Source: Paenibacillus sp. FSL H7-0357
Lineage (GTDB): Bacteria; Bacillota; Bacilli; Paenibacillales; Paenibacillaceae
Length of the DNA stretch: 64,000 nt
Assembly: GCF_000758525.1 (NCBI RefSeq)
Contig: NZ_CP009241.1
Span: 310,001 to 374,000 of the forward strand
Direction: 5' to 3'
The stretch's first letter is position 1; the number at the start of each line of letters is the position of its first letter. Of the stretch, positions 16,264 through 25,282 are shown in pieces. The position numbers and the translations under genes are program-made. The notes below the pieces were generated by a model, which was not told the origin of the DNA, ran no database searches, and saw only the letters and a list, made by a program, of their open reading frames with translations.

Positions 16264-17214
16264 ATGAGACAACTCATTCTTCGTAGACTGCTGCAAACGA
16301 TCCCGATGTTGTTTTTCGTGTCGGTTGTCTGCTTTACGATGATCAAGCTGGCTCCGGGAGATCCGGTGCTGTCCTTTGTAACACCGAATATGCATGCCGA
16401 TGATATCGAGCGCATCCGCCATAACCTGGGGCTGGATAAGCCGGCGTATATTCAATATTTTATCTGGATCAAAGAAATCGCCCAGGGCGACTTCGGGTAT
16501 TCCCTGGTCAACCATCAGCCGGTATTGGATCAAATACTGGACCGTTTGCCGGCGACAGCCGGACTCATGGGCAGTGCGATCCTGCTTGCGGTACTGCTGG
16601 CGATTCCCCTTGGCCTGATTGCCGGTGCGAACCGCAACCGCTGGGCCGACAAGCTGATTAATTTTATCTCCTACATCGGGATTTCGGTGCCATTATTCTG
16701 GCTGGCCATTTTGCTAATGTACTTATTTGCCATTAAACTGCATCTGCTGCCGAGTATGGGGATGCGTACGATTGGCGTGGAATCGGCAGTTGATGTGCTG
16801 AAGCACGGGATTTTGCCTTGCTCTGTTCTGGCTTTTGGTTTTCTCGCCACATACGTGCGCTACATCCGCTCCAGCACCATCGGACAGCTTAAAGAGGAAT
16901 ATGTGCAGATTCAGTATGCTTTTGGCTCGAAGAAGTCGACGATACTGTTTCGTCATGTTATGAAGCATGTACTGCTGCCTGTAATTACGCTGCTCGGCAT
17001 GTCCATGGGCGATCTGGTGGCAGGGGCGATCGTGACGGAGACGGTATTTTCCTGGCCGGGCATCGGGTCGCTGGGAATGACGGCAGTCAAGGGAATGGAT
17101 TACCCGGTCATTATGGGGATCACGCTATTCTCTTCCCTGATGCTGATTATCGGCAATCTGGTGGCAGATATTCTCTATAGCTTCGTTGATCCGAGAATTA
17201 AATTAAAGGGGTGA
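16264..17214 (+). CDS. Peptide ABC transporter permease, DppB/OppB type
   Basis: A 316-residue inner-membrane permease with about six helices. The N-terminus MRQLILRRLLQTIPMLFFVS and the LAPGDPV motif are typical of the first subunit of dipeptide/oligopeptide importers; the cytoplasmic EAA-type loop (about YVQIQYAFGSKKSTILFRHV) contacts the ATPases. ATG 16264 is preferred because GGGAG stands 9 bp upstream; ATG 16258 is only 3 bp away. Second gene of a five-gene operon. Confidence 0.92.
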   Translation: MRQLILRRLLQTIPMLFFVSVVCFTMIKLAPGDPVLSFVTPNMHADDIERIRHNLGLDKPAYIQYFIWIKEIAQGDFGYSLVNHQPVLDQILDRLPATAGLMGSAILLAVLLAIPLGLIAGANRNRWADKLINFISYIGISVPLFWLAILLMYLFAIKLHLLPSMGMRTIGVESAVDVLKHGILPCSVLAFGFLATYVRYIRSSTIGQLKEEYVQIQYAFGSKKSTILFRHVMKHVLLPVITLLGMSMGDLVAGAIVTETVFSWPGIGSLGMTAVKGMDYPVIMGITLFSSLMLIIGNLVADILYSFVDPRIKLKG

Positions 17215-17218
17215 CCTC

Positions 17219-18064
17219 ATGAATCGCAGTAAATGGAAAAATCTAAAATCAGAGCTGTTTACGAACGGTCTGGGTGTCGCCGCTCTCGTAATATTGATTG
17301 TATTTACCCTTGGAGCCATTTTCGCCTTCCTGTCCGGCTATGATCCCAATGCAATGGATGCGATGGCGAGACTAACTCCGCCGGGGGCCGCCCATTGGTT
17401 TGGAACGGATGACTATGGACGGGATTATCTGGCCAGAGCGTTGTACGGCGGCCGCGTGTCCCTGCTGGTTGGCTTCGCCTCGATGGTTGTGGCAACCGTC
17501 ATTGGGGTAACAGTGGGCGTAATCAGCGGCTATTTCGGCGGCTGGCTGGATAATCTCCTGATGCGTATGCTGGACGTTATCATGTCGATTCCTTCCTTCC
17601 TGATTCTGCTGCTGCTCAGCGTGTTTCTGAAACCAAGCGTCAGCAACATTATCATCATTATTGCGCTCCTGATGTGGATGAATGTAGCCCGGGTTATCCG
17701 TGCGGAGGCGATGACGATCAAGGAACGCGAATATGTGCTGTACGCCAAGGCGTCGGGACAAAGCGCCACAGGCATTATCTGGCGGCATATTCTTCCCGGT
17801 CTGGTGCCGGTCATTATTGTAGGGGCAACGAACAACATTGCTTCGGCCATTATGATGGAATCCTCGCTTAGCTTTCTCGGCTTCGGCGTACAGCCGCCGA
17901 ATGCCACCTGGGGCAGCATGCTGAACAGCGCGCAGGGCTATATTGCCCAGGCGCCTTACTTGGCGCTGTTTCCCGGGCTGATGATTTTGTTAACCGTACT
18001 GAGCTTTAATGTGCTGGGTGATATTTTGCGGGTTGGCTTTGAACCGAAGCTGATCCGGAGATAG
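17219..18064 (+). CDS. Peptide ABC transporter permease, DppC/OppC type
   Basis: A 281-residue partner permease, starting 4 bp after the previous stop. The N-terminal helix is followed by the HWFGTDDYGRDYLARALYG motif that marks this subunit, and by an EAA loop (EYVLYAKASGQSATGIIWRH). With the first permease it forms the translocation path. Confidence 0.93.
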   Translation: MNRSKWKNLKSELFTNGLGVAALVILIVFTLGAIFAFLSGYDPNAMDAMARLTPPGAAHWFGTDDYGRDYLARALYGGRVSLLVGFASMVVATVIGVTVGVISGYFGGWLDNLLMRMLDVIMSIPSFLILLLLSVFLKPSVSNIIIIIALLMWMNVARVIRAEAMTIKEREYVLYAKASGQSATGIIWRHILPGLVPVIIVGATNNIASAIMMESSLSFLGFGVQPPNATWGSMLNSAQGYIAQAPYLALFPGLMILLTVLSFNVLGDILRVGFEPKLIRR

Positions 18065-18079
18065 GAGAGTGAAGACATC

Positions 18080-19093
18080 ATGACGCAGAGGCTGCTGTCT
18101 GTTGAGGATTTGCAAGTATCGTTCTCTACCCGCGATGGGGAGAATCAGGCGGTCCGGGGAGTCAGCTTTCATATAGATGCCGGTGAAACTGTGGGAATCG
18201 TCGGGGAATCCGGGAGTGGTAAAAGTGTCACGGCCAAGGCGATTATGTCCCTGATTACGCCTCCGGGCCGCATCACCGCCGGAAATATTGAGTTCCGCGG
18301 CGAGAGTTTGAACGGGCTCTCGGAGAAGCAGTGGCGCAAGCTGCGCGGCAACCGGATCGCCATGGTCTTTCAGGACCCGATGACCTCGCTGAATCCGGTT
18401 AAGCGAATCGGGCAGCAATTAACGGAAGTCATCCGCAGACACCGCGGATTGAATAAAGAAGCGGCTTATGCCGAAGCGGCGGACATGCTGCGCCAAGTGG
18501 GCATCCGTGATCCGGAGCAGCGGCTGAAGCAGTATCCGCATGAGTTCAGCGGAGGAATGCGGCAGCGGGTGATGATCGCCATGGCGCTCTCCTGCCAGCC
18601 GGAGCTGCTGATTGCCGACGAGCCGACAACCGCGCTGGATGCAACGATCCAGGCGCAGATTCTTGACCTGTTTAAAGAGCTGAAGGGAAGATCGGAGACC
18701 GCTGTCGCGCTAATCACCCATGATCTCGGTGTGGTGGCGCAGGTCTGCACCCGGGTTATCGTGATGTACGGCGGGCTTATTATGGAGGAGGGGACGGTTC
18801 AGGATATCTTCTACCGCCCCCAGCATCCCTATACCCAAGGCCTGCTGCGCTCGATTCCGAAACGTGGCGGCGGCTCGCGCGAGCGGCTTATTCCGATTGA
18901 AGGCACGCCGCCGGATCTGCTGGATCCGCCGCCGGGCTGCCCGTTCATGGAACGCTGCCCGCATGCCTTTGCCCGCTGCAGCGAGCGGCCTCCGGTAACC
19001 GAGCTGTCTCCGGGCCACCGCTCAATGTGCTGGCTGGCTGAAGGCGCGCCGGAAGCTGCTGCAGTTCGTGCGGAAGGAGGGGAAGCCCTGTGA
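18080..19093 (+). CDS. Peptide ABC transporter ATPase, DppD/OppD type
   Basis: A 337-residue ATPase with Walker A GESGSGKS (about 42-49), Q-loop [11 protein letters not shown], signature [10 protein letters not shown] and Walker [13 protein letters not shown]. The C-terminal oligopeptide-transporter extension, rich in Cys ([15 protein letters not shown]...RC), is the region that in related proteins carries an iron-sulphur cluster. The next ATPase overlaps it by four bases (GTGA). Confidence 0.93.
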   Translation: MTQRLLSVEDLQVSFSTRDGENQAVRGVSFHIDAGETVGIVGESGSGKSVTAKAIMSLITPPGRITAGNIEFRGESLNGLSEKQWRKLRGNRIAMVFQDPMTSLNPVKRIGQQLTEVIRRHRGLNKEAAYAEAADMLRQVGIRDPEQRLKQYPHEFSGGMRQRVMIAMALSCQPELLIADEPTTALDATIQAQILDLFKELKGRSETAVALITHDLGVVAQVCTRVIVMYGGLIMEEGTVQDIFYRPQHPYTQGLLRSIPKRGGGSRERLIPIEGTPPDLLDPPPGCPFMERCPHAFARCSERPPVTELSPGHRSMCWLAEGAPEAAAVRAEGGEAL

Positions 19094-20007
19094 GTAAAAA
19101 CGATGTGCTGGTGGATGTGAACAATCTCAAGAAGCATTTCTCCAAAGGCAAAGATATGCGCGGACGCGACACCGCCGTGCTGAAAGCAGTCGACGGCGTC
19201 AGCTTCCAAATCCGCCGGGGGGAAACCTTCGGATTGGTCGGAGAATCGGGCAGCGGAAAGTCGACAGTAGGACGCTGCCTGCTCCGGCTATACGATTATA
19301 CAGGCGGCGAGGTGTCATTTGACGGCCAGTCGCTCGGCTCTCTTAGCGAGAAGCAGCTGAAGCCTTTCCGCAGACGGATTCAGTCGATCTTTCAGGATCC
19401 GTATTCCTCGCTGAATCCCAGTCTGAATGTGCTGGAGCTGATCAGCGAGCCGATGAAAATCCATGGCGTGCACCAGGGTGAAGAACGCAAAGAAGCGGTG
19501 GCTTCGCTGCTGGAGAAGGTAGGACTCAAGAGAGAGCATCTGTACCGCTTCCCTCATGAGTTCAGCGGCGGCCAGCGCCAGCGGATATCCATCGCCAGAG
19601 CGCTTTCCGTGCGGCCTGAATTTGTCGTCTGTGACGAGCCGATTTCGGCGCTCGACGTCTCCGTCCAAGCTCAAGTCGTCAATATGCTGGAGGATTTACA
19701 GTCCGAATTCGGACTGACGTATCTCTTCATCGCCCATGATCTGTCGATGGTCCGGCATATTTCCGACCGGATCGGCGTCATGTACGGCGGACGCCTTGTC
19801 GAGGTTGCGGAGAGCGATGAGCTGTACGACAACCCAATTCATCCGTATACCAAAGCGTTGCTGTCTTCCATTCTGGAGACAGACCCAATGAAGGTGAATC
19901 AGAGAATTCATCTCGACGGCTTCTCTGTCTCGCGCGGCGAGGGCGAAGCCGTCAAGCTGCAGGAAGTGAGCCCAGGCCACTTTGTGGCCTACGACTTCGC
20001 GGAATAA
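19090..20007 (+). CDS. Peptide ABC transporter ATPase, DppF/OppF type
   Basis: A 305-residue second ATPase. Walker [10 protein letters not shown]-loop [11 protein letters not shown], signature [10 protein letters not shown] and Walker [12 protein letters not shown] are intact. It starts with GTG overlapping the end of the previous gene, which points to coupled translation. The C-terminal extension is short and lacks the multiple cysteines of its partner. Confidence 0.93.
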   Translation: MSKNDVLVDVNNLKKHFSKGKDMRGRDTAVLKAVDGVSFQIRRGETFGLVGESGSGKSTVGRCLLRLYDYTGGEVSFDGQSLGSLSEKQLKPFRRRIQSIFQDPYSSLNPSLNVLELISEPMKIHGVHQGEERKEAVASLLEKVGLKREHLYRFPHEFSGGQRQRISIARALSVRPEFVVCDEPISALDVSVQAQVVNMLEDLQSEFGLTYLFIAHDLSMVRHISDRIGVMYGGRLVEVAESDELYDNPIHPYTKALLSSILETDPMKVNQRIHLDGFSVSRGEGEAVKLQEVSPGHFVAYDFAE

Positions 20008-20080
20008 AGGCCAGCTGTGCTATGATTTGAAATAAGGATAGGCTGAGTTAATGGTGTTATTACTGGAGGGAGGTCATACA

Positions 20081-20518
20081 ATGACAGAAACATCGGGCAA
20101 AGTTAAATTATCGCAATGGGATGCGCTGCTGCTGGAATCGCTGCGGTCCTTGGGGTGGGAGAGCGGGCAGCTGCTCGGAATAACCTCCGGGGGAGAACTG
20201 CCGGTGGACGAAAGTGAATTCCATTTTGACTATCAGCAATTGGCAGCATTCGCTGCGGAGCAGCCGGAGGAGTACCGCCGCGCGGTAACGGATGGCTACC
20301 AGATCAAGTACAATACCATTCGTGGAATCCGCAGCTGGATTGCCGTAGCCCTCGGCAAAGAGGCGCAGCTTGAGCTGGAGGAAGGCAAGGAAGCGGTGGA
20401 ATTGGCTCTGACGGACGCTGAGAAAAGCCGTCTGGAAGCGGTGCTCTCCTTCGGATGGCATATTATTTCAGGACAGGCTGAGGCGGGAGTATACCGGATT
20501 GAGCCGATCCAGCGGTAA
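20081..20518 (+). CDS. Hypothetical protein
   Basis: A 145-residue soluble, acidic protein (KLSQWDALLLESLRSLGWES ... FGWHIISGQ). The start is set by GGAGGGAGG before ATG 20081. It lies 73 bp behind the ABC ATPase with no terminator between, so it may be co-transcribed with the oligopeptide operon. Family not recognised. Confidence 0.7.
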   Translation: MTETSGKVKLSQWDALLLESLRSLGWESGQLLGITSGGELPVDESEFHFDYQQLAAFAAEQPEEYRRAVTDGYQIKYNTIRGIRSWIAVALGKEAQLELEEGKEAVELALTDAEKSRLEAVLSFGWHIISGQAEAGVYRIEPIQR

Positions 20519-20559
20519 ACGGGGTACAAGGCATTCATAAAGTTCTATCGACATCAGAG

Positions 20560-20598
20560 AAGATTGTGCCTGGCGCTGCCGGGGCAATCTTTTTTTAT
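20560..20598 (+). terminator. Rho-independent terminator
   Basis: AGATTGTGCC pairs with GGGGCAATCT (one wobble), followed by seven T. It ends the transcription unit of the gene at 20081-20518, possibly of the whole peptide-transport operon. Confidence 0.85.
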
Positions 20599-20693
20599 TG
20601 AAATATAAGTATTTATATGTGAACTTATAAGGTAGACATAAGAATTTTGCTGGTGTGAAATAGAAACGTTGATCCGGGCTAGGAGGGGAATCG

Positions 20694-21530
20694 GTGTTAA
20701 AATCGAAAAGCGCAGGGGTTACACTATTTCAGAGTGATCTCTATGAGACCAATTCGCTTGTAGTGGAGACTGTAGAATGTGTGCTGGTGGTGGATCCATG
20801 CTGGCTGCCGCGTGAAGTGGAGGAAATCCGGCTGTATGTAGAGAATATCCTTGCCGGCAGACGGCTGCTGCTGTTATTCACGCACTCTGATTATGATCAT
20901 ATTATCGGGTATGGGGCTTTCAAGGAGGCCGAAGTTATCGCCAGCAGAGCATTTGCCGGCAAAAGCGAAGAAGAGCGGAAGGCGATTATCGAGGATCTCC
21001 GGACCTTTGATGACAATTACTATCTGAGAAGGCCTTACGAGACAAATTATCCGGCAGTGGATCATATCATAGAACAGGATGGGCAAAGGCTAGTATTCGG
21101 AGATATGGTGCTGACCGGCTATGTTGCGCCGGGGCATACGGATGATGGACTGTTTACCTTGGTTGAACCGCTCGGACTGTTCATTGCCGGAGACTATTTG
21201 TCGGACGTGGAGTTCCCCTATATTTATGACAACAGCCGTTCCTACGAGCAGACGCTGGGCAAACTGGAACTGATCCTTGCCAATCATGCCATCACGCTGC
21301 TGGTTCCCGGACATGGAGAAGTGGCCGACAGTCTGCCCGAAATCTCGCGGCGCAAAGCCGCAGGTCTCGCTTATATTGATAATCTGCGGACAGCTATAGC
21401 TGAAGGCAAGCAGGAAGACATCGAACGCCTGATCGACGGCTGTGCGTTCCCGCGTAATATGGCCAAATTCCACCGGAGCAACAGGGAGCTGATAGAGAAG
21501 GAGCTGGCCGAAACTGCCGGTGAGACTTGA
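20694..21530 (+). CDS. Metallo-beta-lactamase-fold hydrolase
   Basis: A 278-residue MBL-fold protein. The metal motif reads THSDYDH, that is H-x-D-x-D-H instead of the usual H-x-H-x-D-H, followed by later ligands in APGHTDDG and AGDYLSD and by VPGHGE. Such a change occurs in some MBL subgroups and may alter metal content. The GTG start has AGGAGGGG 5 bp upstream. Substrate unknown; members act on thioesters, lactones, phosphodiesters and others. Confidence 0.85.
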   Translation: MLKSKSAGVTLFQSDLYETNSLVVETVECVLVVDPCWLPREVEEIRLYVENILAGRRLLLLFTHSDYDHIIGYGAFKEAEVIASRAFAGKSEEERKAIIEDLRTFDDNYYLRRPYETNYPAVDHIIEQDGQRLVFGDMVLTGYVAPGHTDDGLFTLVEPLGLFIAGDYLSDVEFPYIYDNSRSYEQTLGKLELILANHAITLLVPGHGEVADSLPEISRRKAAGLAYIDNLRTAIAEGKQEDIERLIDGCAFPRNMAKFHRSNRELIEKELAETAGET

Positions 21531-21572
21531 AGACCGGAAACGCAGTTTAGAGCCAGCTCCTCTTTCAAGCCG

Positions 21573-22412
21573 TTATAGATTAAGCTGGATCTTGCGGGTG
21601 TTGAGCACACCTTCGAGTCCGGTAGGGTCTGTGCTTATCTTGCGGGAGACGAAGGCCTCCGCCTGTTCCGAGGTGCGGATCCGCAGCGGCTTAGTTTCCA
21701 TATGCACCAGGTCCCACATGACGTCCGCTACAGAAGCAGCGGTCTGCGGCACCACGTTCCGCTGCAGGAATGTCGCGGTATAGGCATCAAGAACCGGCTT
21801 ATATTCGTCCTCCAGAATTCCTCCAGTGTCGGCTACATGACCGAGCACGGTCTTGTTGAATTCAGTGGCGATGGCTCCCGGCTCAAGCAGCGTGACATCA
21901 ATATTGAACTGCGGCTTGTAGTAGGTAGCCAGACTTTCCAGCAAGCCCTCCACCGCGAACTTGCTGGCGCAGTAGATCTCGTTCATCGGCTGGCCAACCA
22001 GTCCGCCGACGCTTGAAGTGGCTACAATGTGTCCATATCCGGTGCGGCGCAGCAGCGGCAGCGCGGCCCGAATCGTATGCATGACGCCATATACGTTAGT
22101 GTCGAACACCTTTTGAATGTCCTCCAGCGGTGCTTGTCCAAGCGCCCGGAGATAGCCAAAGCCCGCATTGGCAAACAACACATCAAGTTGGCCCTGCTCC
22201 TGATCAATCCGCTCGATCACAGCCTGAACCGATTCCGGCTTCGTAACCTCCAGCTCTACAAAATGAAGATTGCTCTCTCCACGGTACTGTTCCTGATCAC
22301 GTGCGGGGTTTCGTGTACCAGCGTAGACGATCCAGCCTTCACGCGCGAACTTCAAGGCCGAGGCCAGGCCAATTCCGGATGAGGCTCCGGTAATACAGAT
22401 GATTTTTCCCAT
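21573..22412 (-). CDS. Short-chain dehydrogenase/reductase
   Basis: A 279-residue classical SDR. It has the cofactor motif TGASSGIG near residue 8, NAG (FANAGFGYL), the catalytic Ser in ATSSVGG, and YCASK with the Tyr/Lys pair. Arg after the second strand (GTRNP) favours NADP(H). Length and the C-terminal part fit the oxidoreductases often annotated as retinol-dehydrogenase-like, with unknown substrate. It converges on the MBL-fold gene. Confidence 0.9.
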   Translation of the reverse strand: MGKIICITGASSGIGLASALKFAREGWIVYAGTRNPARDQEQYRGESNLHFVELEVTKPESVQAVIERIDQEQGQLDVLFANAGFGYLRALGQAPLEDIQKVFDTNVYGVMHTIRAALPLLRRTGYGHIVATSSVGGLVGQPMNEIYCASKFAVEGLLESLATYYKPQFNIDVTLLEPGAIATEFNKTVLGHVADTGGILEDEYKPVLDAYTATFLQRNVVPQTAASVADVMWDLVHMETKPLRIRTSEQAEAFVSRKISTDPTGLEGVLNTRKIQLNL

Positions 22413-22617
22413 AAGATAAAGACCTCCAGTGGCAGAAATAATTCTGCATATTTAGCGATTATTTTCCACATTATAGCATAATATAGGCTCGGCTCTGATA
22501 AGTTGACATAAAGTTTGTATTTCCGCGTATTTTAGGGGCCCTCCAAGTTGCTATAAGTGATTTCATTACTGTAGACTATAAATAAAAGTCCTAATTGCAA
22601 GCGAATGGAGAGGAACA

Positions 22618-23658
22618 ATGGAAGTATTCAAGCGTTACTACGCGAATTTAACAGCCCGGCGGTTTTTGATTCTGGCGCTGATCGCACTGTTGCTGTACAG
22701 TATTCGAGACATGCTGAATTTGGTGCTGCTGACGTTTTTGATTGCTTATGTAATGAACAGCTTTCAGGTATTGCTGACCAAGCGGACCAGTAGATTTGTT
22801 AAGGTGAACAGTAAGGTTATTATTATCATCTTATATCTTGCTTTAATCAGCATGATCGTGATGGCCCTCGTCAAATATCTGCCCAAGGTTTTTGAGCAAA
22901 TTAAGCAATTAACCAATTTTCTCAGCACCTTAACCTCTGAAGATATTCCGCAGAATGAGATTATGCAGTATTTATTCAACATGCTGAAGGATTTGAACTA
23001 TGAGTCCTATATGAAGAGCGGCATTGATTATGTGCTCAAGATCAGCAATTGGGGCACAACCTTCGTATTGTCAACCATTCTGAGCTTTGTTTTCATCCTG
23101 GAGAAGAACCGGATTGTCAGTTTTACCTCCCGCCTGAGAGAGAGCAAGATTTCCTGGTTCTATGTGGAGCTGGAGTATTTCGGAAAAAAATTCATCTCCT
23201 CCTTCGGCAAAGTCATTGAAGCCCAAATTTTGATAGCATTGTTCAATACTTTCTTCACGGTCATCGGGCTGTGGATTCTTGGCTTCCCGTACCTCTTCGC
23301 GCTGTCGATCATGATCTTCATGCTCAGCCTGATCCCGGTTGTCGGCTTTGTCATCTCCCTGATTCCGCTCTGCATTATCGGCTATAGCATCGGCGGGCTG
23401 GAAATGACGATCTATGTGCTGGCGATGATTGCAGTACTGCATTTTGTCGAAGGCTATTTCCTCAACCCGAAGCTGATGTCTTCCAAAATGAACCTGCCGA
23501 TGTTCTACACCTTTATCGTGCTGCTGTTCTCCGAGCATTATATCGGCGTATGGGGACTTATTCTCGGCATTCCGATCTTCGTCTTCTTCCTGGATATTCT
23601 GGATATTACCCGGGAGAAGCAGGTACCTCTGGATATTGAAGCGAAAAAGATTCAATAA
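22618..23658 (+). CDS. AI-2E family transporter (PerM/YdbI-like)
   Basis: A 346-residue membrane protein with about seven to eight helices and a large central extracytoplasmic or amphipathic part (about 95-150). The family hallmarks PVVGFVISLIPL and HFVEGYFLNPKLMSSKMNL are present. Members have been linked to autoinducer-2 export, to sodium/proton antiport and to metal or acid stress; the role here is open. A strong terminator follows. Confidence 0.88.
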   Translation: MEVFKRYYANLTARRFLILALIALLLYSIRDMLNLVLLTFLIAYVMNSFQVLLTKRTSRFVKVNSKVIIIILYLALISMIVMALVKYLPKVFEQIKQLTNFLSTLTSEDIPQNEIMQYLFNMLKDLNYESYMKSGIDYVLKISNWGTTFVLSTILSFVFILEKNRIVSFTSRLRESKISWFYVELEYFGKKFISSFGKVIEAQILIALFNTFFTVIGLWILGFPYLFALSIMIFMLSLIPVVGFVISLIPLCIIGYSIGGLEMTIYVLAMIAVLHFVEGYFLNPKLMSSKMNLPMFYTFIVLLFSEHYIGVWGLILGIPIFVFFLDILDITREKQVPLDIEAKKIQ

Positions 23659-23684
23659 CCTGTCAGATTCCTTAGCGGCATAAT

Positions 23685-23730
23685 AAAAAGTGGCATTCCT
23701 ACTTAACGAAAGTTGGAATGCCACTTTTTC
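23685..23730. terminator. Bidirectional intrinsic terminator
   Basis: Arms AAAAAGTGGCATTCC and GGAATGCCACTTTTT flank a 15-base loop. Confidence 0.92.
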
Positions 23731-23791
23731 TTTGTTCAAATATAATGAATTTATATGCTGCACGCTATAAATTATCCTTCTATTTCTCGCT

Positions 23792-23829
23792 GAAACGGAT
23801 ACCGTCCTTTTGAGGACGGCATCCGTTTC
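23792..23829 (-). terminator. Stem-loop after secreted protein gene
   Basis: GAAACGGATACCGTCC pairs with GGACGGCATCCGTTTC (one mismatch) around a short loop. There is no T run on the minus strand, so it may protect the 3' end of that message or terminate weakly. Confidence 0.5.
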
Positions 23830-23855
23830 CACTTGCGATTGTTATGTAGTTCCCG

Positions 23856-24293
23856 TTAATCGAATGAGGTAAGAACACTTTGAGCCACAAGCTCGCTGAG
23901 TTCGGCTTTCTGAGCGGTATATTGCTCCGAAGTAATGCTTCCGCTTGCCAGTCTGGCATCAAGCTGCTGGGTTAACTGGGCAACCTGCAGGTGAATAACA
24001 CTGTCAATATTCCCGCCGTTCTCTACAGCGATATCATGTAAGGACTTCCCGTCATAGAGTGCCTCGTACAACTCCTCGTCAGAGGATTGATTCAGTGCCT
24101 CCAGTAATTCATCCTTGTCTGCCACATTGGTAGAAGTGGACCATTTTGCTACCGGAGCGGCTGCTGCTGCTACTGCTGCAGGCTTGCCCCAGGTGGTTCC
24201 TCCAAAGGACATGGCCACAATCATTGTTCCGACAATCATCACCCGTTTAATGTTCATGCGTTTAATGTTCATGTTCATATGTTTTATATTCAT
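23856..24293 (-). CDS. Small secreted protein of unknown function
   Basis: A 145-residue protein with an unusual N-terminus (MNIKHMNMNIKRMNIKR, made by small direct repeats in the DNA), a hydrophobic signal segment and a probable cleavage after an Ala-rich stretch (about residue 45). The mature part is acidic and helical, with KSLHDIAVENGGNIDSVI and a final LDARLASGSITSEQYTAQK that resembles short-linker helices found in SHOCT-like proteins. ATG 24293 has GTGAGGA 8 bp upstream. It is divergent from a two-component operon and shares its regulatory region. Confidence 0.7.
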   Translation of the reverse strand: MNIKHMNMNIKRMNIKRVMIVGTMIVAMSFGGTTWGKPAAVAAAAAPVAKWSTSTNVADKDELLEALNQSSDEELYEALYDGKSLHDIAVENGGNIDSVIHLQVAQLTQQLDARLASGSITSEQYTAQKAELSELVAQSVLTSFD

Positions 24294-24365
24294 CAGTGTC
24301 ATCCTCACTTTAAGTGTAATGTTATATCAATCAAGGGGCGTAGGTTACGGCAATTAGGACTTTAG

Positions 24366-24418
24366 CTTAAGCTTATTGTAAACGGTGAAGCTGAGGCTAA
24401 GCTTAAGTCTGGTTTAAG
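24366..24418. promoter_or_regulatory. Inverted repeat and OmpR-type direct repeat
   Basis: CTTAAGCTTA (24366-24375) and TAAGCTTAAG (24398-24407) form an inverted repeat. CTTAAG (24402) and TTTAAG (24413) are spaced 11 bp, the spacing used by OmpR/PhoB regulators. It lies between the secreted-protein gene and the response regulator. Confidence 0.5.
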
Positions 24419-24498
24419 ATAACCTAAAAATTGGGCTCCTGACGAATACTACGTTTAAATTGGCAAGCGGGTTCGTTTTTTTGGAAGCAGGCAAGGAT

Positions 24499-24528
24499 TT
24501 TGGTCAAACAGGCGAACAAAGGTATACT
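24499..24528 (+). promoter_or_regulatory. Promoter of the two-component operon
   Basis: TTGGTC (24499-24504), an 18-bp spacer and TATACT (24523-24528), about 60 bp before the response regulator. Confidence 0.5.
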
Positions 24529-24586
24529 ACAAATAGAACAATTGGCCAAGAAATAATTAAACCGGAAGCGGGAAGGTGAACCGAAG

Positions 24587-25282
24587 ATGGCTAAAAAAGT
24601 GCTTGTTGTCGATGACGAGCCGGGCATTGTAAGTGCGATTGCCTATGCGCTCCGCCGTGAAGGTTACGAGGTGGACACCGCCGCTGACGGCGAAGAGGCG
24701 CTTGGCAAGGTATTGACCTTCCGGCCGAATGCCATGGTGTTGGATGTGATGATGCCGAAGCTGAGCGGATACGATGTATGCCGCAGGCTGGAGAACCGGA
24801 AGGACATCGGGATTATTCTGTTGACCGTCAAAAATGATATCGTTGATAAAATCGTCGGCCTGGAGCTGGGCGCGGATGATTATATGACCAAGCCGTTCGA
24901 AATCCGTGAGCTGCTGGCCCGTGTCAAGGCACTCTTGCGCAGGCTGGACAAACAAGGCGGGGAGGCACCGGCCGAGATTATCGAATATGGGGCGCTGCAC
25001 GTGTACCCCGGAAGGCGCAGTGCCGAGCTCGACGGGCAGCAGCTTGAGCTGACACCGAAGGAATTTGATCTGCTGCTCCTCCTGCTCTCCCACCCGCAAC
25101 GTGTCTATATGCGCGAAGAGCTGCTGGAACAGGTGTGGGAAATGGATTATGCCGGAGGCACACGTACGGTGGACATCCACATCCAGCGGCTGCGCAAAAA
25201 GCTGGGTGAGCCGTACCAGAATGTGCTGCAAACCGTCTATGGGGTCGGCTATAAAGCCATTTCTGCCGGGAGTTACCCATGA
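24587..25282 (+). CDS. OmpR-family response regulator
   Basis: A 231-residue regulator: receiver domain (about 4-118) with acidic pocket D9/D10, phospho-acceptor D53 in VLDVMMPK and the switch Lys in MTKPFEIRELL; then a winged-helix DNA-binding domain (about 130-228, LTPKEFDLLLLLLSHPQRVY ... VDIHIQRLRKKLG). The kinase gene overlaps it by four bases. Its target could include the divergent secreted-protein gene. Confidence 0.95.
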   Translation: MAKKVLVVDDEPGIVSAIAYALRREGYEVDTAADGEEALGKVLTFRPNAMVLDVMMPKLSGYDVCRRLENRKDIGIILLTVKNDIVDKIVGLELGADDYMTKPFEIRELLARVKALLRRLDKQGGEAPAEIIEYGALHVYPGRRSAELDGQQLELTPKEFDLLLLLLSHPQRVYMREELLEQVWEMDYAGGTRTVDIHIQRLRKKLGEPYQNVLQTVYGVGYKAISAGSYP

